DNA of 64,000 nucleotides from contig NW_025813595.1 of the NCBI RefSeq assembly GCF_910589235.1, forward strand, positions 2,046,001-2,110,000. The letters are read 5' to 3'. The position numbers and the translations under genes are program-made. The DNA is from Vespa crabro. Taxonomy: Eukaryota; Arthropoda; Insecta; Hymenoptera; Vespidae. Every line of letters begins with the position of its first letter. Position 1 is the stretch's first letter. Positions 45,498 through 59,788 of the stretch are shown here, piece after piece. The notes beneath the pieces were generated by a model. The model did not search any database. It had not been told where the DNA came from and saw nothing but the letters and a program-made list of their open reading frames with translations.

Positions 45498-46315
45498 GTT
45501 GAGCAGCAGCAGTGCCCCCTCCGTCTCTCTTACAGTTATGACAACTGCAATGTCATCTGCGTATCCAACCAAGAAAGCGCCTTCAAGGACTGCCATACGT
45601 AAGATATCGTCGTAGAAAATATTCCAGATATCCGGTCCAAGTATGGAGCCCTGAGATGCCCCCGATGTCAACTCCAAGCTTTTTGAACCATCGCCAATAT
45701 TGTATTTTAGGAAGCGCTCGTTCAGATAATCCACGAGTATTCGAAGTATGTACCCCGGAACTCTGAAATTACGTTCCAGCGCTTCCATTGCCCAGTCCCA
45801 CCTGATGGAGTTGAAGGCATTTCTCTCAGGTGGCCAGCAGACACAAATGACAACCATCTGAACTGCGTGGATGGTGGAGAGGCCGGATCGAAATCCATAC
45901 AGGCAGGCAGCAAGATCCCCCGCTGCCCTCACGGCTGCGTGCAGCCGTGGCCTAAGCAGCTTCTCCAGGAGCTTGGCAGCCTCATCGAGCATACATATAG
46001 GCTTGTATGACGAAGCAGCCTCTGCTGGTACCTTGCCCTTGATGATGAGCACACGCTTCGCATTCTTCCACGGGGCCGAGAAGATGCCCTCATTGAGGCA
46101 AATGTTGTATACGTTTAGCATGAGCTCAGGGTGACTCTGCGAGACGGGTTTAATTACTTCCGCTGGTAGTCCGTCAGGAACAGGAGCTTTCTTGTTCCGC
46201 ATAGAAGATGCGGCCCTGAGTAGCTCCTTTTCCGTAAATTGTGGCGCCTCTGTTATTTCCAGGCGCAGCCATGCTAATCTTTCTCTTCGGCTGTGAGGGG
46301 AATATAGTATGCAAA
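45498..46315 (-). pseudogene. ORF2 upstream part: RT fingers and palm, with internal deletion
   Basis: In phase from about 46,310 down to the TAG at 45,495 with no start of its own (the first Met at 46,202 is internal). Blocks in order, numbered from that Met: FTEKELLRAA just upstream of it; KAPVPDG (5-11; normally KAPGPDG); YKPICMLDEAAKLLEKLL (66-83); YGFRSGLSTIHAVQMVV (102-118); RNAFNSIRW (127-135); GYILRILVDYL (150-160); SGASQGSILGPDIWN (180-194); VGYADDIAVV (212-221), where YADD is at 45,552-45,563 and the second catalytic Asp pair is intact. Between QMVV and RNAFNS, where R1-type enzymes have a spacer and an LDV block carrying the first catalytic Asp, there are only eight residues (ICVCWPPE). 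The sequence therefore looks deleted and locally frameshifted, and this enzyme would be inactive. Confidence 0.88.
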
Positions 46316-47559
46316 GTAACGATATTAACGATAATAACGATGATACCGATTATAACGATAATAATGATTACAATAATAACGATTATAATAATTACAATAA
46401 TTTCGAAAATATGGATAATAACGATGACAACGATAATTATAAAATCAATTATAACGATAATATCGATAATAATAATAATAGTGAATACAATAATAACGAC
46501 AATAAAGATAATTACAATTATAATAATAAAGATAATAAGGAAAATAATAATTATTATAATAACGTTACTATCGATAACAATAATAACGATAATAACGATA
46601 ATAATAATAATAATAATAACGATATTAAAGAAAATAACGACAATATTAATAATAATAACTATAACGATAATAAATATAATAGCGATTATAATAATAACGA
46701 TAATAGCCAAAATAATTATAATAATATTAAAGCTAATAATGATAATAACGATAATAAATATAATAGCGATTATAATATTAACGATAATAACCAAAATAAT
46801 AATAATTATATTAAAGCTAATAATGATAATAACGATAATAACGACAATAATGTTAATAACGATATTAATAATAACTATAGTAACGATAATACCAATAATA
46901 ATAATTAAAGTATTAACGATAATATCGATAATAATAATAAAAATAACAAGGATAATATCGATAATAAAGGTTAAATTATTTATAATAACGATAATAACGA
47001 TAATAAGGATAGTAACTATAATAACAATGATATTAATATCGATAAAAACAATAATAAAGTAAATAACGATAATAATAGTAAGAACAATAACGATAATAAT
47101 AATAATAACATTAATAACGATAATAACTATAATATTGATAATAACGATATTAATGATAATAAAGTTGATAACGATAATAACGATTTTGACGAAAATATCG
47201 ATAATAGTAATAACAATATTACGGATAATAATAATAATAATTATAACAAAATAACGATAATAACGATAGTAACGAAAATAATAATAATAATAATTACGAT
47301 AAAAATAATAATAATAATAATAATAACGATAACAACGATAATATCGATAAAAATAGTAGTAATATTAACGATAATAACGATATTAATAATAATAATAATA
47401 AATATAACAATAATAACGACAGTGATGACAATAAATACAATAATAATAACGATAATTTCTATAATAGTGATAATAATAATAAAGATAATTACGATAAAAT
47501 GATAATAACAATAATAATAACAATAGTAACAATAATAAAGGTAACAACGTCAATAGAGA

Positions 47560-48020
47560 TAAAAATAATAATAACAAATTAGAAAATAAGGATAATAATG
47601 ATGACAACGATAATACTAGTAACAATATTAACGATTTTAATGATAATAACGATTAAGCGGATTAGAATAATAACGATAATAAAGACAATGGCAATAATAA
47701 TAATAACGATAATTACAATAATAACGATAATAGTGATAGTAACTATAATAACGAAGATAAAAATAATAACGACAATAATAATAACAATAATACAGATAAT
47801 AATTATTATAACAATAATAATAATAGTAATAATAAAGATTATAGCAATAATAACGTTTATAATGATAATAACGATAATAATATTAATAATATTAACATTA
47901 ATAACGATAATAACGATAATTATTTTAATAGAAGCAATAAAAACAATATTAACAATGTTTGCAATAATATTGATAGTAGCGATAATAATAGTGGTAACAA
48001 TTAAAGTAATAACAATAATA
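47560..48020 (+). repeat. CAATGTTTGCAA module copy
   Basis: TAGAAAATAAGGATAATAAT and GATGACAACGATAATA stretches, a degenerate TACGGATTAT (near 47,654) and exact CAATGTTTGCAA at 47,953, followed by ATAGTGGTAACAATTAAAG as at 31,208 and 55,665. Confidence 0.7.
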
Positions 48021-48799
48021 ACGATAATGACGATAATAAGGATAATAATAATAATGATAATAACGATAATAATAATAAAATTAATAACGATAATTATGTT
48101 AATAAAAATAATAATAATAACATTAATAACGATAACAAAGATAATAAGGATAATAGTAATAACGATAATAAAGGCTATAATAATAATAAAAATATCAATA
48201 ATAACGATAATAACGATAATAATAATAGTAATAATAACAATAATAACGATAATAAAGTTAATAGCGTTATTAATAAATACGATAATATCGATAATAACGA
48301 GAATCATTATAACAATTTTAACGTTAATCTCCATAATAATAATAACGATATTAACGATAATATCGGTAATAATAATAATTATAATAATAACAATAATAAC
48401 GACAATAAAGATAATAACTTCAATAATAATAACGATTATAATAATAATAATGATAATAACGATAATAACGATAATAATAAAAACGACAATAAAGGTAATG
48501 GTAATTATAATATTAACGATAATAGCGATAATAATAATAATAATAGTAAAGATAAAAGCGATAATAATGTTAAAAACAATAATAATATGACATTAATAAC
48601 GATAATATAGATAATAATGTTAATAACAATAAAAATGATATTAATGATAATAATGATAATAAAGAAATAATAAAAATAGTAATAATAATATCAATAATAA
48701 TGATAATAACGATAATAACTATGATAACGATACCAACAATAACATTAGTAATAATAATAATAAAAAAGGTAATAACAATATTAACGATAATAACGATAA

Positions 48800-50050
48800 T
48801 AATAACAGAATAATAACGATAATATCGATTATAATGATTATAAAGATAATATTAATAAAATTAATAACGGTAATAACGATAATAACGATAATAATAATAA
48901 CAATAATAACGATAATATATATAATACTCATAACAATATTAAAGATAATATCGATAATAATAGTAATATAGGTAACAATAATAACTATAATATCGACAAT
49001 ATCGATAATAATACTAACGATAAAAACGAGAATAGTAATAATAATAATAATAATAATTACGATATTATGGTTAAAAATAATAATAATAATAACAATAATT
49101 ACGATAATAAAGAAAATAACGATAGTAACAATGACGATAATAACGATAATAGTAATTGCAATAATATATATAGTAACAATAATAATGATAATTACGACAA
49201 TAGTAATAATAATAATACCGATAATAACAATAATAACGATATTATTGATAATTATGAAAATAAAGATAATAATAAAAGTAGAAATAATAACAACAAATAG
49301 ATATAATAATAATAAAGAGATTAACGGAAAAAACAATAATAATAATAACAATTATAAAGATACTAACGATTATAATGATAGTAACGATAATAATAATAAT
49401 ATTAATAACAATAATAACGACAATAACGATATGAACAATAATAATATTAACAATAATATCGATAAAAACGATAATAACGATAATTATAATAGATATATTT
49501 CTATAACAAAGATTATAACGAAAGGACGACAATTATAGTAACAATAAAAACAATAATAATGATAATAATGATAGTAATAATATTAATAAGACCGATAATA
49601 ATAATAATATCGATAATAATGGAAGTAATAATAACAAAGATAACAATAATAACGATATTGAAGATAACAATAATCACGATCATAACGATATTAACGTTAC
49701 TAATAAAAATGATAATAACTATAATATCGATAATAGTAATAACAATGTTAACGATAATGTCGGTAATAATAATAATAATAATAATAATAACGACAATAAC
49801 TATAATAAAGATAATATAAATAACATTAACGATAATAACGATAATATCGAATATAATAATAACAATAAAAACGATAACAGCAAAATTAATAATAACCATA
49901 ATATCAATAATGAAGATAATAACGTCAATTAAAATAATATCAAGCACAGTAATAACGATAATAAGGGAAATAACTGTAATAGCGATTTTAAAGACAATAA
50001 TAATAATAATTATAACGATAAAAATGATATTAACAATAATAATAATAATG

Positions 50051-50090
<40 letters not shown>

Positions 50091-50649
50091 GGATAATAAC
50101 GATAATAGTAATAATAAAAATAATGATAACGATAATATAGATAACATCGATAATAGTAATATAGATAATAACGAAAATAATAATAATTTTAATAACGATA
50201 ATAACGATAATAACGATGATAAAGATAATTGTACTAATTATAATAACGTAGATAAGGGTAATAAATATGTAAACGATAATAATAATTATAATAACCATAA
50301 ACGGTAATATCGAGAATAATAATAATTATAATAACAATAACAACGATAATAACGATAATAATAATTATAATAAAAATAAAAATAATAATTATAAAAATAA
50401 TTGCGATTATAATTATAATAACGATAATAAAAAGAATATTAATAAAAATAATAATGATAATAGCAATGATAACTATAATATTAATAAGAATAATAATGAT
50501 AACAACGTTATTACCGATAATATAGAAAATAATAATAATAATAGAAACAATAATAACGATAAAAAAGATAATGACTATAAACTAAAATCGATAATAACGT
50601 TAATAGATACAAAAATAATATCGATAGTATCAATAATAACGAAAATAAC

Positions 50650-50686
<37 letters not shown>

Positions 50687-50900
50687 TTAATAATAAAAAT
50701 AATAATAATAATATTAATAATAATAACGAAAATAACTATAGTAATGATAATAACGTTAATAACGTTAAATACGAAAACAAAAATAAAAATATTAACGTTA
50801 ATAACGATAATAACGGCAATAGTAATAATAATAATAATAACGATTATAACTATAATAACGATATTTACAGTAGGAATAAGAACAATAAAAACTATAATAA
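48800..50900 (+). repeat. Second copy of the 26.0-28.2 kb satellite block
   Basis: Direct duplicate of 26,000-28,200 at an offset of 22.64-22.74 kb by three ordered anchors (given there). Confidence 0.8.
50051..50090. repeat. Pure (AAT)n tract
   Basis: About 40 bp of uninterrupted AAT triplets, inside the copy of the 26-28 kb block; the first copy does not show the same length here, so it is probably local slippage. Confidence 0.85.
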
Positions 50901-51042
50901 ATATAATAACGATAATAACGATAATAATAATAATAATAATTATAATAATACTAATAATAATAAGGATAATAAATATAATAACGTTAATAGTAGAAGTAAT
51001 AATAACATTAATATCATTATTAAAGATAATAAAGATAATAAC

Positions 51043-51073
<31 letters not shown>

Positions 51074-51999
51074 TAAATAGTAATTATAACAAAATTAACG
51101 ATAATAACGATAATAAATATAATAATAATAAAAATAATAACGATTATAATGATACAAACGATAATAGTAATAATAACAAATTACATAATAACGTTAATAA
51201 TGATAATAATAATAACATTAATAACGATAAAAACGATTATAACGATAATAATAATACTAATAATAACAATAATAACAGAAGAACGATAAAAAATATAATA
51301 ACATTAATAACGATAATAACCATATTAACGAAAAAAACGATAACAATAATAGCAATAATAACTATAATAATCTTAATAACATTATTATAGTAATATAAAT
51401 AAAGATAATATCGATAATAAGGACAATAATAATAGTAATAATAAAGATAATAACGATAACGTCGATAATAATTATAAAGAAAATAACGACAATAATAATA
51501 TTAATATTAAAGATAATAAGAATAATTATAATAATAATAACATCGATAATAATAATAACAATAATATCGTTAATAAGGGTAATTACGAAAATAACAGTAA
51601 TAACGATAATATAAATGAAATGACAATAATAATAATAATAAAATCGATAATAACGATATTAACGATAATAACGGTAATAACGATAATAAGGATAATAATA
51701 CTAATAATAATAAAGAAAATAACGGTATTAACGGTAATATCGATAATAATAATAACAATAATAACGATAATAAAAATAGCATTGATAATAACCATAATTT
51801 TAATTACAATAATAATAATATTGACGATAATAACGATATTAATAAAGACAATAATAACAGTAACAAAGATGATAACGATATTAATATTAATAATAATATT
51901 ATCGATAATAAGGTTAATTACGAAAATAACGGTAATAAAGATTATAACAATAATAACAACAATAATATTAGAAATAATAACGATACAAACGATAATAAC

Positions 52000-52000
52000 G

Positions 52001-52040
<40 letters not shown>
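52000..52040. repeat. Pure (AAT)n tract
   Basis: About 40 bp of uninterrupted AAT triplets within 9-mer satellite. Confidence 0.85.
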
Positions 52041-52041
<1 letters not shown>

Positions 52042-55000
52042 GATAATAACGCTATTAACGATAAAAAAGATGGTAATAAATACAATAAGAGCGATAATGA
52101 AGATATTAATGAAAATAACGATAATTATAATAACAATAATAACTATAAAAACGATAAAAACTACAATAACGATAATAATAATATTAATAATAATATCATT
52201 ATGGATAATAACGATAATTAAGATAATAATAACAATATTAATAACGATGAAGAAGATAATAACGATAACATCGATAATAGTAATATCAATAATATCGATA
52301 ATAACTATAATAATGATAAGAATAAAAATAATAATAACGATAATAGCGATAACAAATATAACGATAGTAATAATAACAATTACAACGATTAATAACAGTA
52401 ATGACGAAAACAATAAGAACGACAACTACTATTTTATCGTTAATAATATTAACAATATTAACGTTCATAACAAAAACAGTAATATTAATAATGACATGTA
52501 TAACGATAATAACCATAACAATAATACTAAAAGTAACAATAATAACGATAATAACGATAACAACGATGATAATAATAACGATAATCATTTTAATAACGAT
52601 AATAACGATAGCAAAATAAATATCGATTATAATAATAACATTAATAAAAATAATAATAAGGATAATAACGATTATAACGATAATAATAATAGTAATAGTG
52701 ACAATAATAATAAAGATAATAACGATATTGATGATTCAAACGATATAGAGATATTGGCGATAAAAAAATTAATAATAATAACTATGATAATTATAATAAC
52801 AATAGTAATAAGAACAATAATAGTGGTAATAAAGATAATAAGGATAGTAATAATAATAATAATAATAATGACAACAACGATAAAAACGATATTAATGATA
52901 AATTCAATAATAATAAAAATATAATAACTATAATAACGATAATAACAATAATATTGAGAAAAATAATGAGGATAATATTATTAAAAACGATAATAATAAT
53001 AACAATCATAATGATAATAATGATAATAACGATAATATCGAAAACAATAATAATAATAATAACGATAATAACGATAATGACGATAACAATAATAACGAGA
53101 ATAACCATAATATCGATAATAATAACAATATTAACGAGAATAACGATAATAATAATAATAATGAAAATAATAAAAACGATAATAAAGATTGCAACGATAA
53201 TAATATTAAGGTTATTAACGACAAAATTCATAATAATAATAACGATAATAACGATAATAACGATAATTACGATAATAGCGATAATAATGATAACGATAGT
53301 GGAGATAATTACATAATAACGATAATAATAATAATAATATCTATAATAACGATAAAAGCGATAATAACGAAAAATAATAATAATAATAACAATAATAACG
53401 ATAATAACGACAATAATACTAATAATAATAATAATAATAATACTAACGTTAATGACGATAATAAAGATAATAGTAGTAGTAGTAATATCTATATTAACAA
53501 TAATAACGATAATAACGATCATAATAATATCGATAATAATGAAATAATCGAAAACAATGACAAAAATATTAACGATAATATCGATAATAACAATAATAAT
53601 ATTAACGTTAATGTCGATAATAATAATTAATATAATATTTATAATAACGATAATAACGATAATAACGATAATAACGGTAATACCAATAATAATAATAATA
53701 ATAACAATAATAATCATGACAATAATAACGATAATAACGATTAAATCTATCTTAAGAATATTAATAATAATAACGATAATAACGAAAATAACGATAATAA
53801 TAGAAGTAATAATATCAATAATAACAATATTAAAGATAATAACGATAATACCGATAATAATAATAATAATAATAACTATAAAATCATAACAATAATAACG
53901 ATATTAACGGGAACGACGATAATAATAATAGTAATAATAACGATAAAAAGGATAATAACGATTACATCGATAATAATAATTACAATAATGACGATAATAA
54001 CTATAATAATCATAGTAATAATAATGATATCAACGATAATGAAGATGAAAACGATTATAATAATAATCATAATAACGATAATAACGATAATATCGATAAT
54101 ACTGATAACAACGATATTAACGATAATTACAGTAATAATACTAATAAACATAAAGATAGGAACGATATTAATGTAAATAACGATATTAATAATAATAATA
54201 ATAACGATAATAACCAATATAATGGTAATAACGATAATAACGGTAATAACGATTATAATAATAACGTTAATAACGATAATAGTACAATAATATTAACGAT
54301 AATAACGATAATAACGATAATAGGAATAATAATAATAATATAGATAACAACTATATTAACCTTAATATCGATAATAATAATAACAATAACAACGATTATG
54401 ACGATAATAATTAAAATAACTATAATAACGATAATAACAGGAAAAATAATAGTTATAATAAAGAGAATAATGATACTAAAAATTTTAACGATAATAATAA
54501 TATAAATAATAATGGTAAAAACGATTACAATATTAAGAACGATAATAATGTTAATAATAATAATAATAATAACAAATATTCCGATAAAAAATATTTTAAC
54601 GATAATCATAATAACTATAATAACGATAATAACGATAATAATTGTAGTAGTAAAAACAGTTACAATACTAATAACGATAAAAACGATTTTAACGGTAAAA
54701 ATAATAACAATAATAACGATAATATCGATAATAAAAATAACAGTATTGACGATAATATCAGTAATGTTAGTAATAATAATAATATTATAACGATAATAAC
54801 GATAGTAATAATATCGATAATAACGATAATAATCATAATAATAATATCGATAGTAACAATAATAACGATAATAACGATAATAATTATAATAATAACGAAA
54901 CTAAGAATAATAACGGTGTAAACGAAAATAATAATAATAATATTATCGATTATAACGATAATGACTTTAATAACGTTAATATTAATAAAATTTATAGCGA

Positions 55001-55289
55001 TAATAACATATATAATGTAAATATTAATAGCAATAATAACGATATTAAGGATAGTAATAATAATAATATTAATAAAAATAATATCGAAAATAACGGTAAT
55101 AAAGTTTACAAAGATAATAATAACAATAGTAACGACAATAACGATATTAAAAATAATAATAATAATAACAACGATAATAAGAATAATAAAATAATAATAA
55201 TAATGATATTACCGATATTACCGATAATAATATTAGCAATATTAACGATAATTAACAATATTAATAATAATAATAATAGATATAACAAT

Positions 55290-55700
55290 AAAAACAATAG
55301 TGATGACAACAAAAATTATAATAATAACGATAGTTTCTATAGTAGTGATAATAATAATATCAATATTAACGATAATAACGATAATAACGATTATACGGAT
55401 TATAATAATAACGAAAATAACGACAATGGATAAAATAATAATAACGATAATGACAATAATAACGATAAGAATGACAGTAACTATCATAACAATAATAACA
55501 ATAGTAATAATAAAAATAATAACAATAATAACGATTATAATGATAATAACTTTTATAATATTTATAATTTTAACAATAATAACGATAATAATGATAATTA
55601 TATTAATAGAAGTAATAATAACAATATTAACAATGTTTGCAACAATAATAATAATAACGATAAAAATAGTGGTAACAATTAAAGTAATAACAATAATAAC
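55290..55700 (+). repeat. TACGGATTAT + CAATGTTTGCAA module copy
   Basis: TACGGATTAT at 55,394 and CAATGTTTGC at 55,631 (spacing 237 bp), followed by AATAGTGGTAACAATTAAAG. Fourth recognisable full copy. Another isolated TACGGATTAT is at 57,268 without the second marker. Confidence 0.7.
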
Positions 55701-55959
55701 GATAATAACGATAATAAGGATAATAACAATAACGATAATAACGATAATAACAATAAAAATATCGATAGTAACAATAATGATGATAATAACGAAAATAACG
55801 AAAATCACGATAATGACGATAATAATAATAACAAAAACAACGATGACAAGGATAATAGTAATGACGATAATAACGAAAATAATAAGAATAAATATTTCGA
55901 TAATAACCATAATTACGATAATAATAATAATAATAATAACAATAATAACATAATAATAA

Positions 55960-56250
55960 CATTATTATTAATAACAATAATTAAGATAAAAACGATAAAA
56001 AAATAATAACCATAATAACGATAATAATAACATTATTACTAATAGTAATAATAACGATAATAACGATATTTACAATTATAATAATACTAATAATAAAGAA
56101 AATAACGCTTAATCTATAATAATGATATTAATAATAACGATAATAACTATAATAACAATGTAATGATAATAATAACTACAATAATGACGATAATATTGAT
56201 AATAATAATAATATTAATAGCAATAATATCGATGATGAAGAAAATAATGT
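55960..56250 (+). repeat. Second copy of the 18.2-18.6 kb satellite block
   Basis: Direct diverged duplicate at offset 37.76 kb (anchors given at 18,200). Confidence 0.65.
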
Positions 56251-58822
56251 TAATAATGAGAATGATAATAACGATAATAGTAATAATAATATCATCAAAA
56301 TAACAAAAATTATGATAACAACTATAATAACGATAAAAATAATAACGATAATAACATTGATAATAATAACTATAATAACGTTAATAACGATAATAATAAT
56401 AGTAATAATACAATTATATATAATAAACATAATGATAATAACGATAATAAAGATAATAATGATAATAATGATAAAACTACAATGACAATATTAAAAATAG
56501 TCGTAATAAAATCAATAACGTTATTAATGATAATAAGGATAATAATAATAACAATAATAACGATAATAACGATAACATCGGTATAATTACAACAATAAAA
56601 TCGATAATTACGTTATTAGAAATAATAATAATAAAAATAATAATGATAATATCTAAAATAACGATAATAATATTAACGATAATAACGAGAACAATGATAA
56701 AAGTAATAACAATATTAACGATAATCACAATAATAGTAATAATATCAAAAATAATAACGCTAAAATAGATAATAACGATAAGAATAATAATAATAATAAT
56801 AGAGATAATAACGATATTAACGATAATAAAGATAATAATGATAATAACAATAATAATAATAATAATAATAATAATAACGATAATAACGATAATTACGATA
56901 ATAATAATAACAATAATAACGATAATAACAATTATAGTAATAATAATAATAACGATAATAACGATAATAACGATAATAATAATAATATTAATAATAATAA
57001 TAAAATAATAATAATAATAATTGTAACGATAATAACACTAATAACGAGAAGAACAGGAACGATAATAACAATCTTAAGGATAATGATATATTACAATAAT
57101 GAAGATAACAACGATAATACCGATAAAAATAATAATAATAATAACGAAAATATGAATAATAACGATGTCAACGTTTATAATTATAACTATAATAAAAACG
57201 ACGTAAATACTGATAATAACGATGACAACAATCATAATAATAACAATAATAAGGATAAAAACGATTATACGGATTATAATAATAACTATAATAACGATAA
57301 TAGTAATAATAATAAGAACGATCATGAAGATAAATCGGTAAAGATGATAATAACTATAATAACGATAATAACAATAATAACTGTAATAATAATATCAATA
57401 TTAACGATAATAATGATAATAAATGTAATAACTGTAATAACGATAATAACAGAGATAATAATAGTAATAATAGAGATGTTAACGTTATTAAGGATAATAA
57501 ATTTAATAATAACAACAAAAATAACGATAAATTCGATAATAACTACAATAATAATAATAATATTAACGTTAATATAGATAATTACTACTTCAAAGGTAAT
57601 AATAATAACAATAATAACGATGAAAACGATATAAACAATAATTACAATAATAATAATAATAATAATAATAACAATAATAACGATAATAACAATAATAATA
57701 AAGAGAATAATAAAGATAATAATGATAATATTGAAGATAATAATAACAATAATAACGATTTCAAAATTACTAACGATTATAAGAATAACATTAATAACGA
57801 TAATAACAATAATGAACTTAATAATATTATTCATAATAATGATATTAACAACAATGATAACAATTATAATTATAACAATAATAATAATAATAATAATAAC
57901 GATAATATCGATAATATCGATAATAAAGATAATAACGATAATATCGATAATAACGATAATAATAATAACGATAATGACGGTAATAATAATAATAATAACG
58001 ATAATAACGATAATAATAGAAGTAATAAAACAATATTAAAAATAATAAGTATAATAACTAACATAACGATAATGAAAATAATAATAATAGTTATAATAAT
58101 AACAGTTTTACGATATTACCGTTAGTAATAATAGTAATAATAACAAAAATAACAATAATATCGTTAATAACGATAATAACGATATCAATAAAAACGATAA
58201 TAACGAAAATAAAAATAATAATATCTACAATAAAGATAATAACGACAATAATAGTAATAATAATAACAATAATAACAATAAAAACGATAATAGGGATAAT
58301 AATAAATACGATAAAGTCGATAATATCGATAATAATATTAACTATATTAAAGATAATATCTATAAACATAATAATAATAATAATAATATCGATAATAACG
58401 ATAATAACAATAATAGCGATAATACCGATAATAACGAAAATAAAATAATAATAAGGACGATAATAACGCTTATAACGGTAATAATAATAATATCAATATC
58501 GACAATAACGATAATATGGATAATAACGATAATAATAATAATAATTATAACAATAATAGCAATAATAACAATAATAAAGAAAACAAAAATAATAACCACA
58601 ATAACAATAATAATAATATTATTACTAATAACAATAATAACGATAATAACAATAATAATGATAATAACGATTATAATAACAATGATAATACAGATAATGG
58701 AATTATTAATAATAACGATAATAACGATATTTACGATAATAATAATAACAATAATATAGAAAAGATCGATAATATCTATAATAACAATATTTATAATTAC
58801 GATAATAACTATAATAACAATG

Positions 58823-58967
58823 AGACGATAATAATAACATCAATATTACCGATTATATTGATAATAATAATAATAATAATATCAAAAATAACAATAATTA
58901 CGATAATGACTATAATATCGATAATAATAATAAAAATAATGACGATATTAACGATATTACGATAATA
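58823..58967 (+). repeat. Perfect 145-bp duplicate, first copy
   Basis: Identical base for base to 59,644-59,788, starting AGACGATAATAATAACATCA and ending ATTACGATAATA. In an array where other duplicates differ every few units, a perfect 145-bp match marks a recent copying event. Flanks on both sides differ between the copies; similarity continues weakly downstream (ATTAAAGATTTTAA at about 59,011 and 59,832). Confidence 0.92.
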
Positions 58968-59598
58968 GCAATAACGATAATATGGATAAAAATCTTAACA
59001 ATAACAACGATATTAAAGATTTTAATGATAAAAATAATAAGGATATTAACGATAATAACGATAATAATGATAATAATAATAATAATAATAACATTAATAA
59101 AGTTAATAGCGTAAATAACGATAATAGCGATAGTAATTATAATAATTATAACGAAAATAAGGATAATAACGATAATTATGAAATTAATAATAATAATAAT
59201 ATTGATAATAATGATTATAACGATAATAACTATATTAACTATAAAAACGACAATAATATTAATAATAATAATGGAAATAATAATACCCTTAATGACGATA
59301 ATAGCGATAATAGTAGTAGAAGTAATATCAATAATAACAATAATATCGATATAAAGATAATAACGATAATAATATTAACGATTATACCGAAAATAGTAAT
59401 AATAATAATAGCGATAATAACGATTATAATTGTGTTAATGTTAAGAATAATAACAATAATAACGATAATAATGATAAATATTATAACGATAATAACGATA
59501 GTTACTACAATAATAATAATAATAATAACGTTAAAAGGGATAATAACTATGTCAACGATAATAATAATAACAATAATATCAATAATAACGATAATAAC

Positions 59599-59634
<36 letters not shown>

Positions 59635-59643
59635 GATATTAAA

Positions 59644-59788
59644 AGACGATAATAATAACATCAATATTACCGATTATATTGATAATAATAATAATAATAA
59701 TATCAAAAATAACAATAATTACGATAATGACTATAATATCGATAATAATAATAAAAATAATGACGATATTAACGATATTACGATAATA
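59644..59788 (+). repeat. Perfect 145-bp duplicate, second copy
   Basis: Exact copy of 58,823-58,967, direct orientation, offset 821 bp. Confidence 0.92.

Larger units (their letters stand above)
44213..46315 (-). mobile_element. R1-clade LINE, copy 2, 5'-truncated
   Basis: The longer island, about 2.1 kb on the minus strand. Order from its 5' end: reverse-transcriptase fingers and palm, thumb, C-terminal Cys/His region, 3' UTR, A-rich tail. ORF1 and the N-terminal endonuclease of ORF2 are absent, as expected for a 5'-truncated LINE. The 5' edge passes directly into satellite near 46,315 without a recognisable duplication. Several stops and a palm deletion make it inactive. The shared portion 44,213-45,524 matches copy 1; the remainder is unique to this copy. 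Confidence 0.92.

Noticed and set aside
44213..46315. Insertion of R1 in 28S rDNA
   Set aside because: No rRNA sequence lies on either side of either island; both flanks are satellite.
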